From assembly GCA_013399855.1 (NCBI GenBank), contig VXAY01007405.1:496741-560740 (forward strand): DNA of 64,000 nt, given 5' to 3'. The position numbers were made by a program, and so were the translations under genes. Positions 1 through 16,590 of the stretch are shown in pieces. The notes under the pieces are model-generated. The model searched no databases, was not told the origin of the DNA, and saw only the letters and a program-made list of their open reading frames with translations. Source of the stretch: Oxyruncus cristatus. Its lineage: Eukaryota; Chordata; Aves; Passeriformes; Cotingidae. Position 1 is the first letter of the stretch, and each line of letters begins with the position of its first letter.

Positions 1-153
1 ATATATGTATCTATGTATATTATATTTTTAGTTATATATATTTAGTTATATTTAGTTATATATGCATATAGGTATATAGATATAGAGATATAGAGAGATA
101 TAGATATAGATATAGATATAGATATAGATATAGATATAGATAGATATAGATAT
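1..153. repeat. AT-rich simple repeat with an (ATAGAT)n core
   Basis: Bases 1-72 are irregular TA-rich repeats (TTTAGTTATATA-like). From about 73 to 152 the sequence becomes a nearly regular ATAGAT array. The array may extend to the left of the window. Confidence 0.95.
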
Positions 154-961
154 ATAAACTGCTCCAGCTCTGACTTCTCACCACCTATCAAAGGATGAAC
201 AAATCATTTGGGAGACACAGCAGCAGCACCACAAAATCCCTCTTTTCAAGGTGAATGTGTCTGCTCTGGACAAACTGACCCTGGCAGCAATAAAGCGAAT
301 TATGAGACAAACGTAAATTAGAGCAGGTCTGGTCCTGTTGGTTCTAGAGCCAGAAATCAGAGTGTGGCGTTTGCTCCTCGAATAAACACGTTCCACAGCC
401 GCCCCCAACGTTTTGCAGTCCCAAAGTGGGGCACAGCTACTCCTCAGACACCTCCAGCTCTCCGGTTGCGTTCTGCAAACATCGCCACTTCCCTAGAATG
501 ATGCGAATCCCTGGTGGGTAAAGCAGGAGATTCTGACCCAGATCTTCAGGCAGCAAGAGCTGGCAGAGCCCCACCGGCACCGCTGGCGGTTCCAGAAAGC
601 TTCGCGCGCTTTAGTGGTGAAACTGTGTCTGTAAGTGGGAAATAAGGACCTAATTTCTGATTTACGCGGGAGGAGACTCCCATTTCCGTGGGTGCAGGAC
701 CCAAAGGTCAGCTTTGCCTGCCCCCAGCAGATCAGTGGGAGCAGTGGGCACCAGCACAGCCCCAGGTACGTTTTCCTTGGAATTTCCTTATCCTTCAGCG
801 TGTGCGCTGTAACACAAACGCCACATTCATGCTGAGAACCCTGCGAAGAATTTCATGGCACGTTTAATAAGTAACACGTGCAAGTCCTTCAGCACTGCCC
901 TCATTCAGCACTGGATTTGATCCTCTCGTACCATTTGTGATTCTTTGGGGAAAAAAATATC

Positions 962-983
962 TTTTTTTTTTTTTTTTTTTTTT
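962..983. repeat. Poly-T run (22 bp)
   Basis: There are 22 consecutive T. No SINE or retrocopy body is recognisable next to it, so I list it only as a homopolymer. Confidence 0.95.
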
Positions 984-3045
984 CTAAATGACTGGTGACT
1001 CTGGTGCAGCTGAAACCCCCTAATTCCAAGAGATGCTGCTGGCACTTCTTGAATCTTCCAAAATACCCTCAGCTCCTTCCAGGAGATCCATCTCAGGCAC
1101 CAGGAGAATGAAATGATCAAGTGAGACAGACTATTCCACTGATCCAGGCTCGCTGTTTATCTGTGTCTCTCTTTGGTATAACGACATGAAGGTAAAAGGT
1201 CACATTCCCCACTGAGATACATTTTTTATTTACTTTTTATTAAACAATTATGGCATGGCATGAAGTTTAAATATTACAGGAGATAATCAAGTGGGAATTG
1301 AGTAGAGAAAACCCAGACCTGAGAATTTAGTCTTGGCTATACTTAGAACGTCTTTGCTCTCCACTGGGAGCCATTCTGGTTTGCTTAAGGAGTTTAATAA
1401 TACACATTTCAACTGCCACACAATCTACATCCCATTTGGGAAGAGGGGTTTTTTTTTTTTTTGGGGGGGTGGGTTATTTTGCCAATAATCCTGAGAATTA
1501 TAGGCCGATTCTCTCAAGAGCCTGTACATCATTATGTGCCATTTCTCTTCTTGATTACCAGTCTAATCATTTGAGTTATACGTCTTCAGCTGAGCAAAAG
1601 AAATGTGAAACATATAGGAATCCAAACATAGATATATATGTACATAGTTCACTAAAAATAGCTAATGGGAATAGGCAAAATGCTAATTCGGGAAGAAGAA
1701 ATTGGCCATTGTTCAACCAACATTTTTCCAATGGATTGAGACGTGGAGATTTTCATCCTGATGGATAAACAGAAGCAAGTCATTTCTCAACAATGCTGAA
1801 TTGTTCTGAGAACTCAGGCGTTCTGAATCAATGTATATATTATGTCTTTCAGCACAAAGCTTTTCTGTACAGCTTGCAACAAAATTGCCTGCTACTAGTT
1901 TTACTCATTAACGAAACAAAAATATCTCTGTCGTGAAACCCAGTTAAAAAGCAACATTTATAGGAGTAAATGACGCCTTGCTGTAGAATCCACCAGCAAG
2001 TTTAAACAGCTCCCCCACAATGCCACTTCCACAGAGAGAAGAGCTACTGGATCAGGAGCGATTTATCTGTGTATTAGACAGAAATATGCCCAAATTATTG
2101 GGTTCCTGGATTCAGGGACCATGAAGGGGTCTGACACACAAGCAGGCTCTTCATTAGGCCACAGAAATCAGACATCTGAAGTGAACCCCCTCCCCTCTCC
2201 CAGAAAACTCATTCAGGCCCAGCAAAAAATCCCTTTGGCAACCCTCAAATCCAGCGTTTCAGGCTCGAGGGGTCTCTTGAACTTCCCAGAACATGGTTTA
2301 AAAAATTGGCCATGACACAATACAATGCATGCAAAAAAAAGAGCAGCCACCTAGTGAATAAACTGAATTGTCAGTGAGCCCATAAGCCTCACTCCAGAAT
2401 TACTGTTTTAACACCGGGTTTGTTAAGGTCAGCACTAGGGAGGGGTCTAAATGTGCCACGGACCGACTTCATTTATGCGAGGCCCAAATGGATTAGGACA
2501 GTGCTTCCTCTTTTATGTCGTTCCCTACCCTCCAGAACCCGTGCTTTCATCTTAAATACGTTGTGACTCACTGGAATTGGGAGGAAAAATAAATCCTCAC
2601 AGCTGAGCAACCGCTGCCATGGCACCTGTCTGGATCTGCAAAACCTGCTCGGCAGCTCAGCCCAGCTCAGCCCAACAGGGACCGGCTCCGACACCCAACG
2701 ATAGCAGTGCTGACATTTAAAGTATTAATTATTTCCCCACACATCAAAGCACATAAGACTGTTGAAGGAAGATGATGTTATGAAGATCTGCACAATTTAC
2801 CCTGAGTGACAGCTCGCTCTGACGTTGCCTTGGGAGATGTGCTCCTCTCCCCCTCTCCACCGGTTGGGAAAGGGCCACATTCAGGCACGTCAGCAAAGCT
2901 CTGCAGCTTTACCCCACAGAGCAGAGTAAACAAAATATGGACACCTCCAGGAATACCCTGAACCCAGAGGGAGAGCAGTGTTTGCAGGGGGATGCCCAAA
3001 CTTAAAGAGGGTGACAGAGAAAAGGCACCTGTGGCCTTAGATCTT

Positions 3046-3335
3046 GAATCATGGAATGGTTTGAGTTGGAAGGGACCTTAAGGACTGTCCCATTCCATGC
3101 CCTGCCCTGGGCAGGGATACCTTCCACTAGCCCAACTTGCTCCAACCTGGCCTTGGACACTTCCAGGGATCCAGGGGCAGCCACAGGTTCTCCAGGCAAC
3201 CTGTGCCAGGGCATCACCACCCTCACAGGGAAGGGTTTCTTCCTATTATCTAATCTAAACCTGCCCTCTCTCACTTTAAAGCCATTCCCAGTTGTCCTGT
3301 CTCTCCATGCCCTTGTAAAACGCCCCTCTCCAGAG
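3046..3335 (-). mobile_element. CR1 LINE 3' fragment
   Basis: The plus strand begins GAATCATGGAATGGTTTGAG and continues with TTGGAAGGGACCTTAA, the reverse complement of the CR1 3' end. It continues through the usual TTGGACACTTCCAGGGAT and GCAACCTGTGCCAGGGC blocks. It is 5'-truncated, as most avian CR1 copies are. Confidence 0.93.
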
Positions 3336-4932
3336 GGACTAGAACTATTTCAAACCCCGTTTGCCAGGATGCTTAGGGAGAAGAGAGGTAAGTCACCGCA
3401 CCCTCTTAGCTGCACCAACAAAGTGCATATATCTAACCTGAATTTCCCCTGGTTCAGCTTGACCCCATCACTCCATGTCCCATCACTCCAGTTCCCGATG
3501 AAGAATCCCTCTCTGGCTTCCCTGCAGGCCCCTTCAGGTCCTGGAGATCTTTTATTCCCCGTGTCTCTCACAGGTTAAAGCAGTGGCAGGAGCACACGTT
3601 TTCTGTCATCTCAGCTGTGCTCTGGACAAGGGATCTCACCCTTCCAACCCACAGGGCTCTCTGCATCCCTGGAAGTGTTGCTTCCCACAAGACCTCCTCA
3701 AATCCACTTACAAGCTTTAGCAAACCAGTAGCTTCCTCTCCTTGGAGCCTGGCACAGAGTCTGATAGAGCACAACCCCGAGCCCAGCCTTTCCCACAGAT
3801 GATTTTATATTGCATCGCTCTGACAAGGGAACCCCCGGAGGATTTCTGCTCGAGCAAGGAAAATTATGTTCCAAATCTCCCTGATATACACATTTCCAGG
3901 TTAGCATCCCTGTGACAAGGTAAATGCAGAGCTGTGATCAAACCTGAGATATGAGAGCCTGCAAGACATGCCCTCAGCTGGCGTAAACGGACGTGTTATT
4001 AAAGTCGGGGGAACTCTAATGGAACTACTTACAGCAGCAGAGAATTTGAATTTGTGTAGTATTAAAAGCAGAATATGAGGCCACCACGAGATTACCAGCA
4101 GAGGGGAAAAAAAAAAAAAAGTCTTATTGTGATGGGAACAGCTGATGCTGATGGGAGAAAAGTGACTCAGGACACCGAGACGGGTGTGTGCAACCCGTGT
4201 TCTCACCAGATCGAGGGCTGAAAGTTTAGCTGTGGGGATTTCGAAACACACTCTTTGTCTCTCGTTTCCAGCATTTTATCTCTCGCTTTAAGTTTATACT
4301 TGAGCACTGGAGTTGGTTCAGCAGCTGCCGTTGCCACCTAACGAGCCATTTCTGCAGGTCTTGCTGCTGTTCTCTCCGGGACGTCGTTACCCGGCGGCGG
4401 GACCCCGGCAGCTTCACTCGTACGAGACGTTTTCCATCTGGGAACCTTATGGAAAAGTCCAGACATCCCATTCTGGCGATGAGAGGAGTTTGATGGCTGA
4501 GCTGCAGCACCCTGAATGATAACCCTGAGGAGTGGAAATGCTGACAGACCCATAACGGCAGCAGTGCCAGCACAGCACACTTTGCAGGAGCCCATTATAA
4601 ATACACATTATGAGCTCCCATAACAGCTCCACTGTGGCATTTAGATTTACCCTTGAAGGGTACGTCTAATTTTTATATTCATCTTTTCAACAGTTTATCG
4701 CTTTCCTCCTCAAACAATCTTCTTGTGACTCTTTGAAGAAGAAAAAAGGTAAAAAGAAGTATAGCTCAAGTATAATCGGGTCGAAGATAAATATTTGATT
4801 GTAGATTAAATATTGGGGGCATGGATACAATACTGAGATCACTGCTGTTTCCATCTTTTAGGAGAGCATTGTGTTCTGGCAGTTGAAGGACATGACTAGA
4901 ACCTGTGAGATCCATTTCCCTGTCTATTTTTT

Positions 4933-4992
4933 CCACAGGCAAGGGGTTAATTCAACCACAGCTATTTTTAACCACAGGCAAGGGGGTTAATC
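4933..4992. repeat. Short direct duplication
   Basis: CCACAGGCAAGGGGTTAAT occurs at about 4933 and again at about 4972 with one extra G. The spacing of 39 bp suggests one local tandem duplication. Confidence 0.85.
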
Positions 4993-5920
4993 TTCATCCT
5001 TCTGTGGCAACATCTCTTACATAAAAGAGGAGTACAAGTCTTTCTGTAACTGGTTGCCCATTTCTGATGCCCTGACAAATCTTCTGATTTATATGAACAA
5101 TTTATATGAACAATTATTCTTTTTATACCTCTGAAGTACCAGTAGCCACCCACTCTCCATTTTTCATGCGACTTGACCCTTTGTGCTTTTCTTCAGAGGT
5201 TCCACCTCAGCACTTGATAATTGTGAAGGACTCGATACAACATGACCCTGATAATACTGGGGCTGTTTGTTCTTGCTGCTGTTCCTGGTTCTGACAGAAC
5301 TACATCTTCCCCTGCTTTCAGTTTGCAGGATTTCACACTTTTCAGTCTCCTGGGCTTGATGTTCAATGTCTGCATTTCTTAGGGTTTTGCCAAGTGCAAG
5401 CTGAAGGTATTTAGAGGAGAAATTCTCATTTATAGAGGCAGCTACACCTGTTATTAACACTTAAAGGATCAAAAAAATAACAGACTTCAATTACCATGGA
5501 AAAAAAAAAAAAAACCACCAGATTTTTGTTATGATGCCCAAGTCTACCTTACCTAGAATGATAAAATCTGTTGAACTTTCCTATTCAGTATTTTATATAC
5601 ATTTGTCTGCTATGTTCTACCCAACAAGTAGCTGCCCTCCTGTGCTCAAACTGAGTATATTTTGCTATTTCTATACATGCACTCTGTGGGCAGTGCTGTT
5701 TAAACAACCTGGCTTCCTGAGGTTGACCTGCTGGTAACTTCTCTGCTGTCTGATAACGTAGTTGAGCTCTTCACCCTTTCTTCCAATGAGGGAGTAATTG
5801 AGATTTCATATAAAAAACGTGCTGGAACTGCACCTTTGATGCTCCACAACCTTTCTGATAAAATCTGACAGAAACTGGGCAAGAGGTTCAAAAGCTGGGG
5901 GAGTTCCGAAGAAGCCTTGC

Positions 5921-6495
5921 AATCATAGAATCATGGAATCATGGAATCAGCTGGGTTGGAAAAGACCTCTGAGATCATCAAGTCCAACCCTTGATCCAAC
6001 CCTGCTGTGGTTCCCAGCCCATGGCACTGATGCCACGTCCAGTCTCACCTTAAACACCTCCAGGGATGGGGACTCCATAGGCAGCCCATTCCAAGGGCTG
6101 ATCCCTCTCACTGTAAAGAATTTCTTCCCAATGTCCAACCTAAACCTCCCCTGGCAGAGCTGAAGATCGAGCCCTCTTGTCTTACTAAGAGCTGTCTGGG
6201 AGAAGAGACCAACCCTCCCAGCTCCCTCAGCTGCTCCTCCCAGCTCTTGTGCTCCAGACCCTTCCCCAGCCTCGTTGCCCTTCTCTGGACACACTCCAGC
6301 CCCTCCCCACCCTTCCCCACCTGAGGGCCCAGAGCTGGGCACAGCCCTCGAGGTGAGGCCTCCCCAGTGCCCAGGGCAGGGGCACAATCCCTGCCCTGCT
6401 CCTGCTGCCACACTGCTCCTGAGCCAGGCCAGGATCCATCGGCCTTGGAGGCAGAAGGGCCCTCCCTGCCTGAGCAGGGCTCCAAACCCAGCGCG
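5921..6495 (-). mobile_element. CR1 LINE 3' fragment (longest copy in the window)
   Basis: It begins AATCATAGAATCATGGAATC and continues with GACCTCTGAGATCATCAAGT, the reverse complement of a CR1 terminus. It extends through the block containing CTTCTCTGGACACACTCCAG and the GC-rich upstream part. Open frames of up to 194 codons across it come from this repeat and its GC content, not from an intact reverse transcriptase. Confidence 0.93.
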
Positions 6496-8021
6496 TTTGT
6501 CCACAGCACCGCAGCAGGTCCCCGGTGACACGGGGAAAGCGGGGGCGGAAAAAAAAAGCCACCCTGTTGTTTTCCGAGCTCAGAAGCTGGTTTTGTTGCT
6601 ATTAGCAGCCCCAGCCTGGGGGAATTGCTTACCCAGGTGAGGTTCTACCTACGAGCTGCGTTCATCGTTTTGCCTGCCGTGGTGGGAGAGCTGCGGGTTC
6701 TTGGAGAGACAGATTGGGAAGGTGTCTGTCCAACCCTCGCTCCAGCAGCTCCGCTGAGGTGTTCCACAGCATATGGCAGGAGCACCCACTCACTCCTCAG
6801 AGGATGGGAACACACATCCCTGTGCCAGGGACAGCAGGAAAACAGGCAGAGGGCGTTTAACTTTCTTTTCTGCTGATGCCTGTGTACGTCTTCACGTCCT
6901 TTTTTTGCGGGGAAGGTCTCAGATGAACACGTCAGGGAGCTGCACTGCCCTGACTCACACCCCCCCTGGATGGTACAAATCAGTCTTGCACTTAAAACAG
7001 CTTTACAACAATAATAAGACCTTTTTTTTTCTTTTTTTTCTTCATAGAGGAACACATATTTTTATGACACATTTCTCTATTCTAACCCTCTTTCAGCACA
7101 GGAACCCTCATGTTGAAGGCGCTGAGGGCAAGGCCTCGAGGAGCAGAAAAAGAAGAATTTTACATTTAAATCCTTAATAAGCCCTGACAAATTAATAGTA
7201 TCTCTTCCTCTAAAGCACCTGCAAGGTGCTGAAAAATAAAGGTGTTTGCACACAGGCTCGATTTGTCCTAATCAATATGAGTTGACTCAAAATCAGTTCC
7301 AGTCCGTGGGTATAATTTCAGTACATTTGATTAACTGTGGGTCAGGCCTCTATCATAACAAAAATAATCCTTTGTCACTTAAAACTTATATTTCCTTCAT
7401 TATAATTGTAGACTTAATTGTTACTGCAGGTTTCTAGGTGTGGCAGTTGTGTGAATAAATACATAAATACACTAATTTAGGTATATAAGATGGCATAAAA
7501 CACTAACAGGGTCTTCACATGTCACTGACTCTTTCCAAAATCCTGAACTGTCAGATTTTCATTCAAATTTTTCCACTTTTGGGAAAACTGTAACCGGTTC
7601 GTTCAACAGGTGGCAAAGTTTTTACCTTCAAATTTTTAATTAAAAATTTCTTGGGCCTTTGTTATTATTTTCGAGTTAAATTATGACTTACAATTTGATA
7701 TTTATAATACGTGGAGTGTATTTAATGAGGGTTACAGGTAGCAAGAGGCTTAAAAAAAAAATTAAATAAATCCTTCCATTTTGGGAAATCTGAATATGAT
7801 TTGGAAGTCCTTCAACTCAAACACAAATCCATCCTTTAGAATTCAATGTTCTCCAGCCCTGGTTTACAGCTTCAGAAACCTGATTTCTCCTTTCAGGTCT
7901 ATATATCACGTTCTCCCCTTGGCAGAGGGGACGAAAAAAGTTGATAATCCCCCTAAGAATTAGAAAACCCCAGATTTGTTTTCAGCTCGTTGGCTTCTCT
8001 CGGTACAAGGTGCTCTCCTGG

Positions 8022-8031
8022 TCCCCTGGGA
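8022..8031. promoter_or_regulatory. Perfect EBF consensus palindrome (TCCCNNGGGA)
   Basis: TCCCCTGGGA matches the published EBF core at all eight fixed positions. It lies about 295 bases downstream of the donor of the 8325-8451 exon, outside any recognised repeat. Occupancy is not shown by sequence. Confidence 0.4.
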
Positions 8032-8280
8032 TTATCCCAAAAATGAAAGGCTCCCCCCAGTGTAAAATAAACACTGTTCTGGACAAAACCACTTCCAGAA
8101 TGTGGAGCAACGTTACCACGTCCCTGCACCCTCAATATCCGGAGTGGGCAGACCCACATTGTGGCAGCACGAGCTTTAATCTGGAATAATTCACCTCCAA
8201 ACTACCCAAGTGGCCTTCAAAGAGCAAGAGGACAAACAGAGAAATAACCAAACCAAGCTGAGAGTTGTCCACAGCAATCA

Positions 8281-11308
<3,028 letters not shown>

Positions 11309-11399
11309 TTAAGTACTAACTACTCGGTTTAGCTAAAGCCCCGCTCCCTTTGTAAAGCAGCGCCGCGTCCTGCAGGGTTTTACTCCCCGGCAGGAAGGG

Positions 11400-11680
11400 G
11401 AGGAAATATTTTCAGCCTTCATTCTGTGCATTAATTCCATTTAACGCTGCATCCTAAGGGCCATATAAAGGCCTCGCTGTATAATGAACCAGCTACTGCA
11501 GATGGCCCGAAATTCAGTTTGCGAGGTGCATTGTAGCATTGCTGATGGCAAAGAGGGCTGTGTACACCAGGCACAGGGCAGGCTCAGAGCAGCACAGCAA
11601 TGTGCCCTGGGATCCTCCTGCAGGCTCACAGCCATCTGCTTCTTGCACACTCATGCAAATGGACCTGCATCTGCCTGGAG
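11400..11680. promoter_or_regulatory. Candidate conserved non-coding element next to the exon acceptor
   Basis: Repeat-free sequence 150-430 bases upstream of the 11128-11245 exon in transcript direction. It contains GCATTAATTCCATTTAA and, at 11653-11660, a perfect POU octamer ATGCAAAT. Judged from texture only. Confidence 0.3.
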
Positions 11681-12742
11681 ACGGGGCTCCGCTCCCTGAA
11701 ACTCCGTGAAAACCAGCTAAAATCTGCTGCTGACATAATCTGCTGCCTCCCGAAAATCATCTGAGCCCGAGGACTCCAAACCAAGCAGCAGTTTTTAAAC
11801 CTCGGCCCCCATGACTGGGCTCCGGTAGCATTTGAATTCTTAGAGGAAGTAACTGTATATTCTAATTAATCCCCCTTTCGTTTTTACAATATCCAAAGCT
11901 CTAAATCCCCATCAATCCGGAAAAATATGCGCCCTTAGACCACAAACCTCTAGGAAATATGAACAAACTGTGGTTTAGCTCCTGAAGGGAGATGTAGCTT
12001 ATAGAAGCATTCAAGTTTTGACCATCAGTTTGCGTAAATCAGCTGAATGGTGTAAATCAGCCTGATGCCACCGACACAGCTACAGAAAGCCAGAGCTATG
12101 GAGAATCAAACCCTGGATGTGTTCATGGATTTTCAGAGACAGCTGTCACAGTCCAGGTAAGAGAATGTCAGGCTCCAGTTGTTGATAAAACCCTATTCAG
12201 CATACAGAGGAGAAACCTTGCCCTCCCCGGGATCATGCGAGCTTGAAGGATACTTTCTTCCCCGAGACAAGTTTAATTCATTCCAAAAGGCTCTTGTCAT
12301 GCTGTACTCTTATACTTCTCAAGCATTCTTGTCACAAAATGTGTTGCTTTTGTGTGCCAACTGATTTCCTCATTGCACGTTAGGGTGGAGTGTGTCTCTG
12401 TCCAAAGGGAACGTTTCCCGCATGACATCGCTGAGCCCACTCAGATGCACTTCATTATTTTCCCTTAAACAATGGAAATAAATTTTAATCTCTCACTGGC
12501 CAGCGCAGAGCACACTGTGGCAACAGGGGAATAGCCCTGAATTATTCCAGTGTCTGAAATATTTACGGCGAGTGTTTAAATTGTAACCAAATGTAAATAA
12601 AAAGTGATCATTATATATACAGTTACACTGTATAATAGACCCGTATCAGAACTCACCCAGGAGAGGTTCTATGTGATAAATACACACCCACACGCTCTCA
12701 GGATGAGAGACTGAGAATATAGGAGTGTACTGAGCGTACACA

Positions 12743-13030
12743 TATAGAATTGTAGAACATCCTGAGCTGGAAGGGACCCCCAAGGATCATCCATCCAACC
12801 CCTGGCCCTGCACAGACACCCCAAAATCCCACCATGTCCCTGAGAGTGTTGTCCAAACCCTCCTGGAGCTCTGGTAGCCTTGGGGCCGTGCCCACTGCCC
12901 TGGGGAGCCTGTTCAGTGCCCAACCACCCTCTGGGGAAAGAAACTTTCCCTGCTGTCCCTCCTAAACCAGCCCTGACACAGCTCCAGCCACTCCCTCGGG
13001 TCCTGTCCCTGCTCACAGAGAGCAGAGATC
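12743..13030 (-). mobile_element. CR1 LINE 3' fragment
   Basis: ATAGAATTGTAGAACATCCT, then GAGCTGGAAGGGACCCCCAA and GGATCATCCATCCAACCCCT, is a typical CR1 end in reverse orientation. The copy ends in CTCACAGAGAGCAGAGATC. It belongs to the same CR1 group as the copy at 34881-35300. Confidence 0.93.
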
Positions 13031-15164
13031 GGGGTCTGAATAATCATTTGGGTGCAAATGTTGTGCAAAACACAAGACCCACATTTTGGTAAGAGATGTA
13101 GAGACCCCCATAGCCTGAACAGTCCAGAAGGCAAGTGCTGAGCATCCTCTAGTCCCCGAGCCAGCAGGAATGGAAGATGCACTTCCAGACCCCTCTCCAC
13201 ACATGGCTCCATTTGTATTCACCTCTCCCACTCCTCACGGGAGGGTCAGAGCCACCTGGCATGTCACAGTCTGGGCCCCAGGGTAAATAAACAACAGGGG
13301 CAGGATGAGATGAGAAGTTCAGATCTGAACCCAAAGTTTTGGGTCTGATTTGCAGCCATCTCCAAGGTACTGCTGAAATCCAGCAGAGACCTTTGTCATC
13401 GCCACGACACCTCTACCCAACCCCTCAGCAGTGATGGGGAGGGAGAGCTGTGACGCTGTGGACTGAACTTCTTCACTTTGCTCCAGCCTGGGGGAGATCA
13501 CCATACAATTGTTTCATCCTGAAGATTGAAAAACAGTGTTTTATGGATAAAAGGAAGAGGAATGTGCATTCCACTATGGTCTCTAACTCCCAGGCCCTTC
13601 CCTCTCACAAGCCAACTGCTTTCCCCCAGTGAGTATTTCCTGGGTCACGGAGGGTGACCCCTTCCATCTGGAATCAATCAGTCAACTCCTGACAACTTCC
13701 TGAAACACCTCACTCCATTTCCTGTTCTCTCCCCCTTCCCTCTTTCCCCCTGGTTTGCTTCACTCTTCAAAACTGCAGGCCACAGCAGCTTAATGTTAGA
13801 GGGTCAGACACAGTTAGACTCCAAAACACTACACAAGAACACCTTTGACCTTCAAAAATCTTTACATCTTAGCTAAACAAATCAAGGTCAACGTTTCTTA
13901 CCATTACCTTGTTAACCATTTCTGTGCATTTTTGCCAATGCCCTTCTGAACACGTATTTATCAATAACACTTGTTCTCCCGACGTCGTAAAACAGTCCAA
14001 GCCTCTTGTTTTAAGGTCCCTGCGTTCAGTGCCGATGAAAGGTGATGTGCAAACCTCCCTGGAGGTTTAAATTCTCACTTTCTGCCCACAGCAAATCGCT
14101 GGCAAACGGCTTTGGTGTGTGTTTCTTCTCCTGATCTGGTGGCACCACTGCCCGTGTATGAAAATTTGGCGCCTTTGCCTATTCAGCTGGTGGCCTTTTC
14201 CCTAAAATCAGTGGTTAATGGAAAAGTTAACCCTAAGGGAATGATCCGAGAACAACAAAACACGTCAGGATTCTGGTCATTGCAGCCTAATTTGGACACA
14301 GACAGCACAGAGGCTGATGAGTTTGTGCCACCTGGATCTAACACCTCTGCTGGAGTTCCAGAGGACAGCCAAGCAAGAAGCAGAGGGGGCAACGTGCTGT
14401 CCCTTCGTCCCTCCAAACACAGGCCCCAGCTCCAGGAGCGCCGAGGGGTGTGGAGAGCACCCGTGAGTTCTCTCTGCCACCCTGCAGGGCCTTGCTCTGA
14501 GCTGTGAGGCCACGGACCCAAAGCAGCGACTCCCCAGCGGTCCTGAAGGAACTCCTGGGCTGCGTCTCCCCGTTATTGTGTCTCCCAGGTGGGTTTGTGG
14601 AACGCAATCCCCGCTCAGGACCCACGAGGAGGGTTCACCCCCCGCATCGCGCAGACAAACCGCCCTTAGCACGTTAAACTCCCGGAGCTGCACTGCCCCT
14701 CCTTCACCTCCCTGCACGGCTCCAAGGGCTGGATTTCCTCGCAAACCTTCACCTGGGCACTGCGAATTTCCCTCCCCCAATTACACACCATAGCAGTATT
14801 CCTACATTCTGATGTGTGCTCCTCTTCACACCCCAGATACGCAAATAAACACCCATCCCCGTGCCTTTCGAAGCTGTATCAGTCACAGACACCTATTTAG
14901 ACATATGGTACAAACATTCCAGGCATACAGGCATTTACTTACATGTAACATATCTCGTCGCTGTGTAAATGATCTCTCTCAAAAAATTCCTGTTACCATT
15001 CCAAGTGTGGAAAAAATTCTTTATGACATTGTACATCTGGAAACAATATTACATTCCTGATGCACTTTCCCTTATAACTCTCTAGTCCCACAGCACCATG
15101 TTATTTTAACTTTAAAAAAAAAAGAAAAGAAAAGAAAAAAATACTACTATGAGGATTTTAAAAA

Positions 15165-15192
15165 TTATCATTATTATTATTATTATTATTTT
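15165..15192. repeat. (ATT)n microsatellite
   Basis: About eight trinucleotide units of ATT follow an A-rich AAAGAAAAG stretch at 15113-15140. Confidence 0.95.
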
Positions 15193-16580
15193 CCAGCTGA
15201 GTGGAAGGAAAGATGTCAGGCCTCATCCTGCTGCCTGCACTTGGACAGGGCTGCCATTGATGTCAGCAGGCGTTTTTGGTTGAGGGAGTAATTCAGGAGG
15301 AGAGCCTGGATATGATGTGTTTGCTTCATAGTTGGATTAGGAATAGGATAAACAATGTGGAAAATGCCAGCAGAGCCACTCTCTGCTCAAAACTTCCACT
15401 GAATTCTTTGGGAAATCCTCCCCGAGCCCCCCGAGCCTGCTGCCAACAGAACAAAGTGTGCAAAATGGCCTTCACTGCGGGATGGGGTCTCCCAAATTCC
15501 TGGGACACAGGGCTAGGGGACAGATCCTGGGTCGCTGACACCTTGTCTCCTGCTGTTACAGACACCCAAACCACGGAGCTGCTTCTATAAAACCACTTTC
15601 AACCCTTTCGAGCTTTTGCCTTTGACACTCCTCTTGTTTTAAAGCCTCCTTGTCCTGGTGGTTGGAGAATTCGTGGTTTACAGCCTAAATTCACTCCTAG
15701 TCGCTTTATATTTAACTTTAGCTGCAAAATTTGTCTTTCCCAACCTGACCTAGCTGGTCACACAGCAGCTACACCCCTTCTCAGTGCGTGTCACTGAGCC
15801 AGGCTCTTGTCCAGCCCCTCTCACCTGAAGGACCATCCCTGCAGCTCTTCCAAGGGCATTTTTATCCTCTTTTCCTGTAGTTACACCGGGATATTGGATC
15901 CAGCAAGGAATCAGTGGGCTACAGTGGTGCAAATGCACCCTCCTTTCTGCTGGCAGGATGAGACACAGCGGATCTCCCCTGTGGTTTGTTTTCAGTGGAC
16001 GAGGCACAGCTCTGGGAACTCGCTGTCCCAGTGGCTGTTTGGGCCGCAGATCTGAGCAAATTTACCTCCTTGAGCACTTCTTCTCTTGCAGTTGAGTCAG
16101 TCCTTCCCTCCCTCACACAGGATCTACAATAACAGCACCTTTTGCTGGGTCAGTCACCACCTGATGAGGAAATCTGCCACCCAGCCCGGGCTCTGCCGAT
16201 ACCAGCTGCGTGTATTTTGGAATCTATGCCTGGGAAATTAGTCTCCCATCATGATTAGCCCACCTCTAGCAGCTCAGTGATCCCTATCCATACCCAAATC
16301 TTGGGTCTCTGGCCCATTCCTTCACCCTCAGTCCGGAAGGGATTTTGATCCAGACCAGTTCTGGTTTATTCTTGCCGCCCCTTTTTGTTTCTCACAGCCC
16401 TGCATTCCTTCCTCCCAGCCTCACCCCACCCCTCTTAATCATTTTCCATCCCCCTGGATGACACAGAGCCCTCGGTGCTTTGTGGCAGAGCGGAGCTGGG
16501 GGAATTCCCAGCCCCAGCCAGCTTTGCTCACGTGCCCGATGATGAACTGATCCAGCCGCTCGGAGGTCAGGAAGGAAACC

Positions 16581-16590
16581 TCCCCAGGGA
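16581..16590. promoter_or_regulatory. Perfect EBF consensus palindrome (TCCCNNGGGA)
   Basis: TCCCCAGGGA in unique intronic sequence, within the 11.3 kb intron. Whether it is used is unknown. Confidence 0.4.

Noticed and set aside
5947..6531. A 194-codon minus-strand open frame
   Set aside because: It lies in a CR1 3' fragment. It lacks reverse transcriptase motifs and is a repeat by-product.
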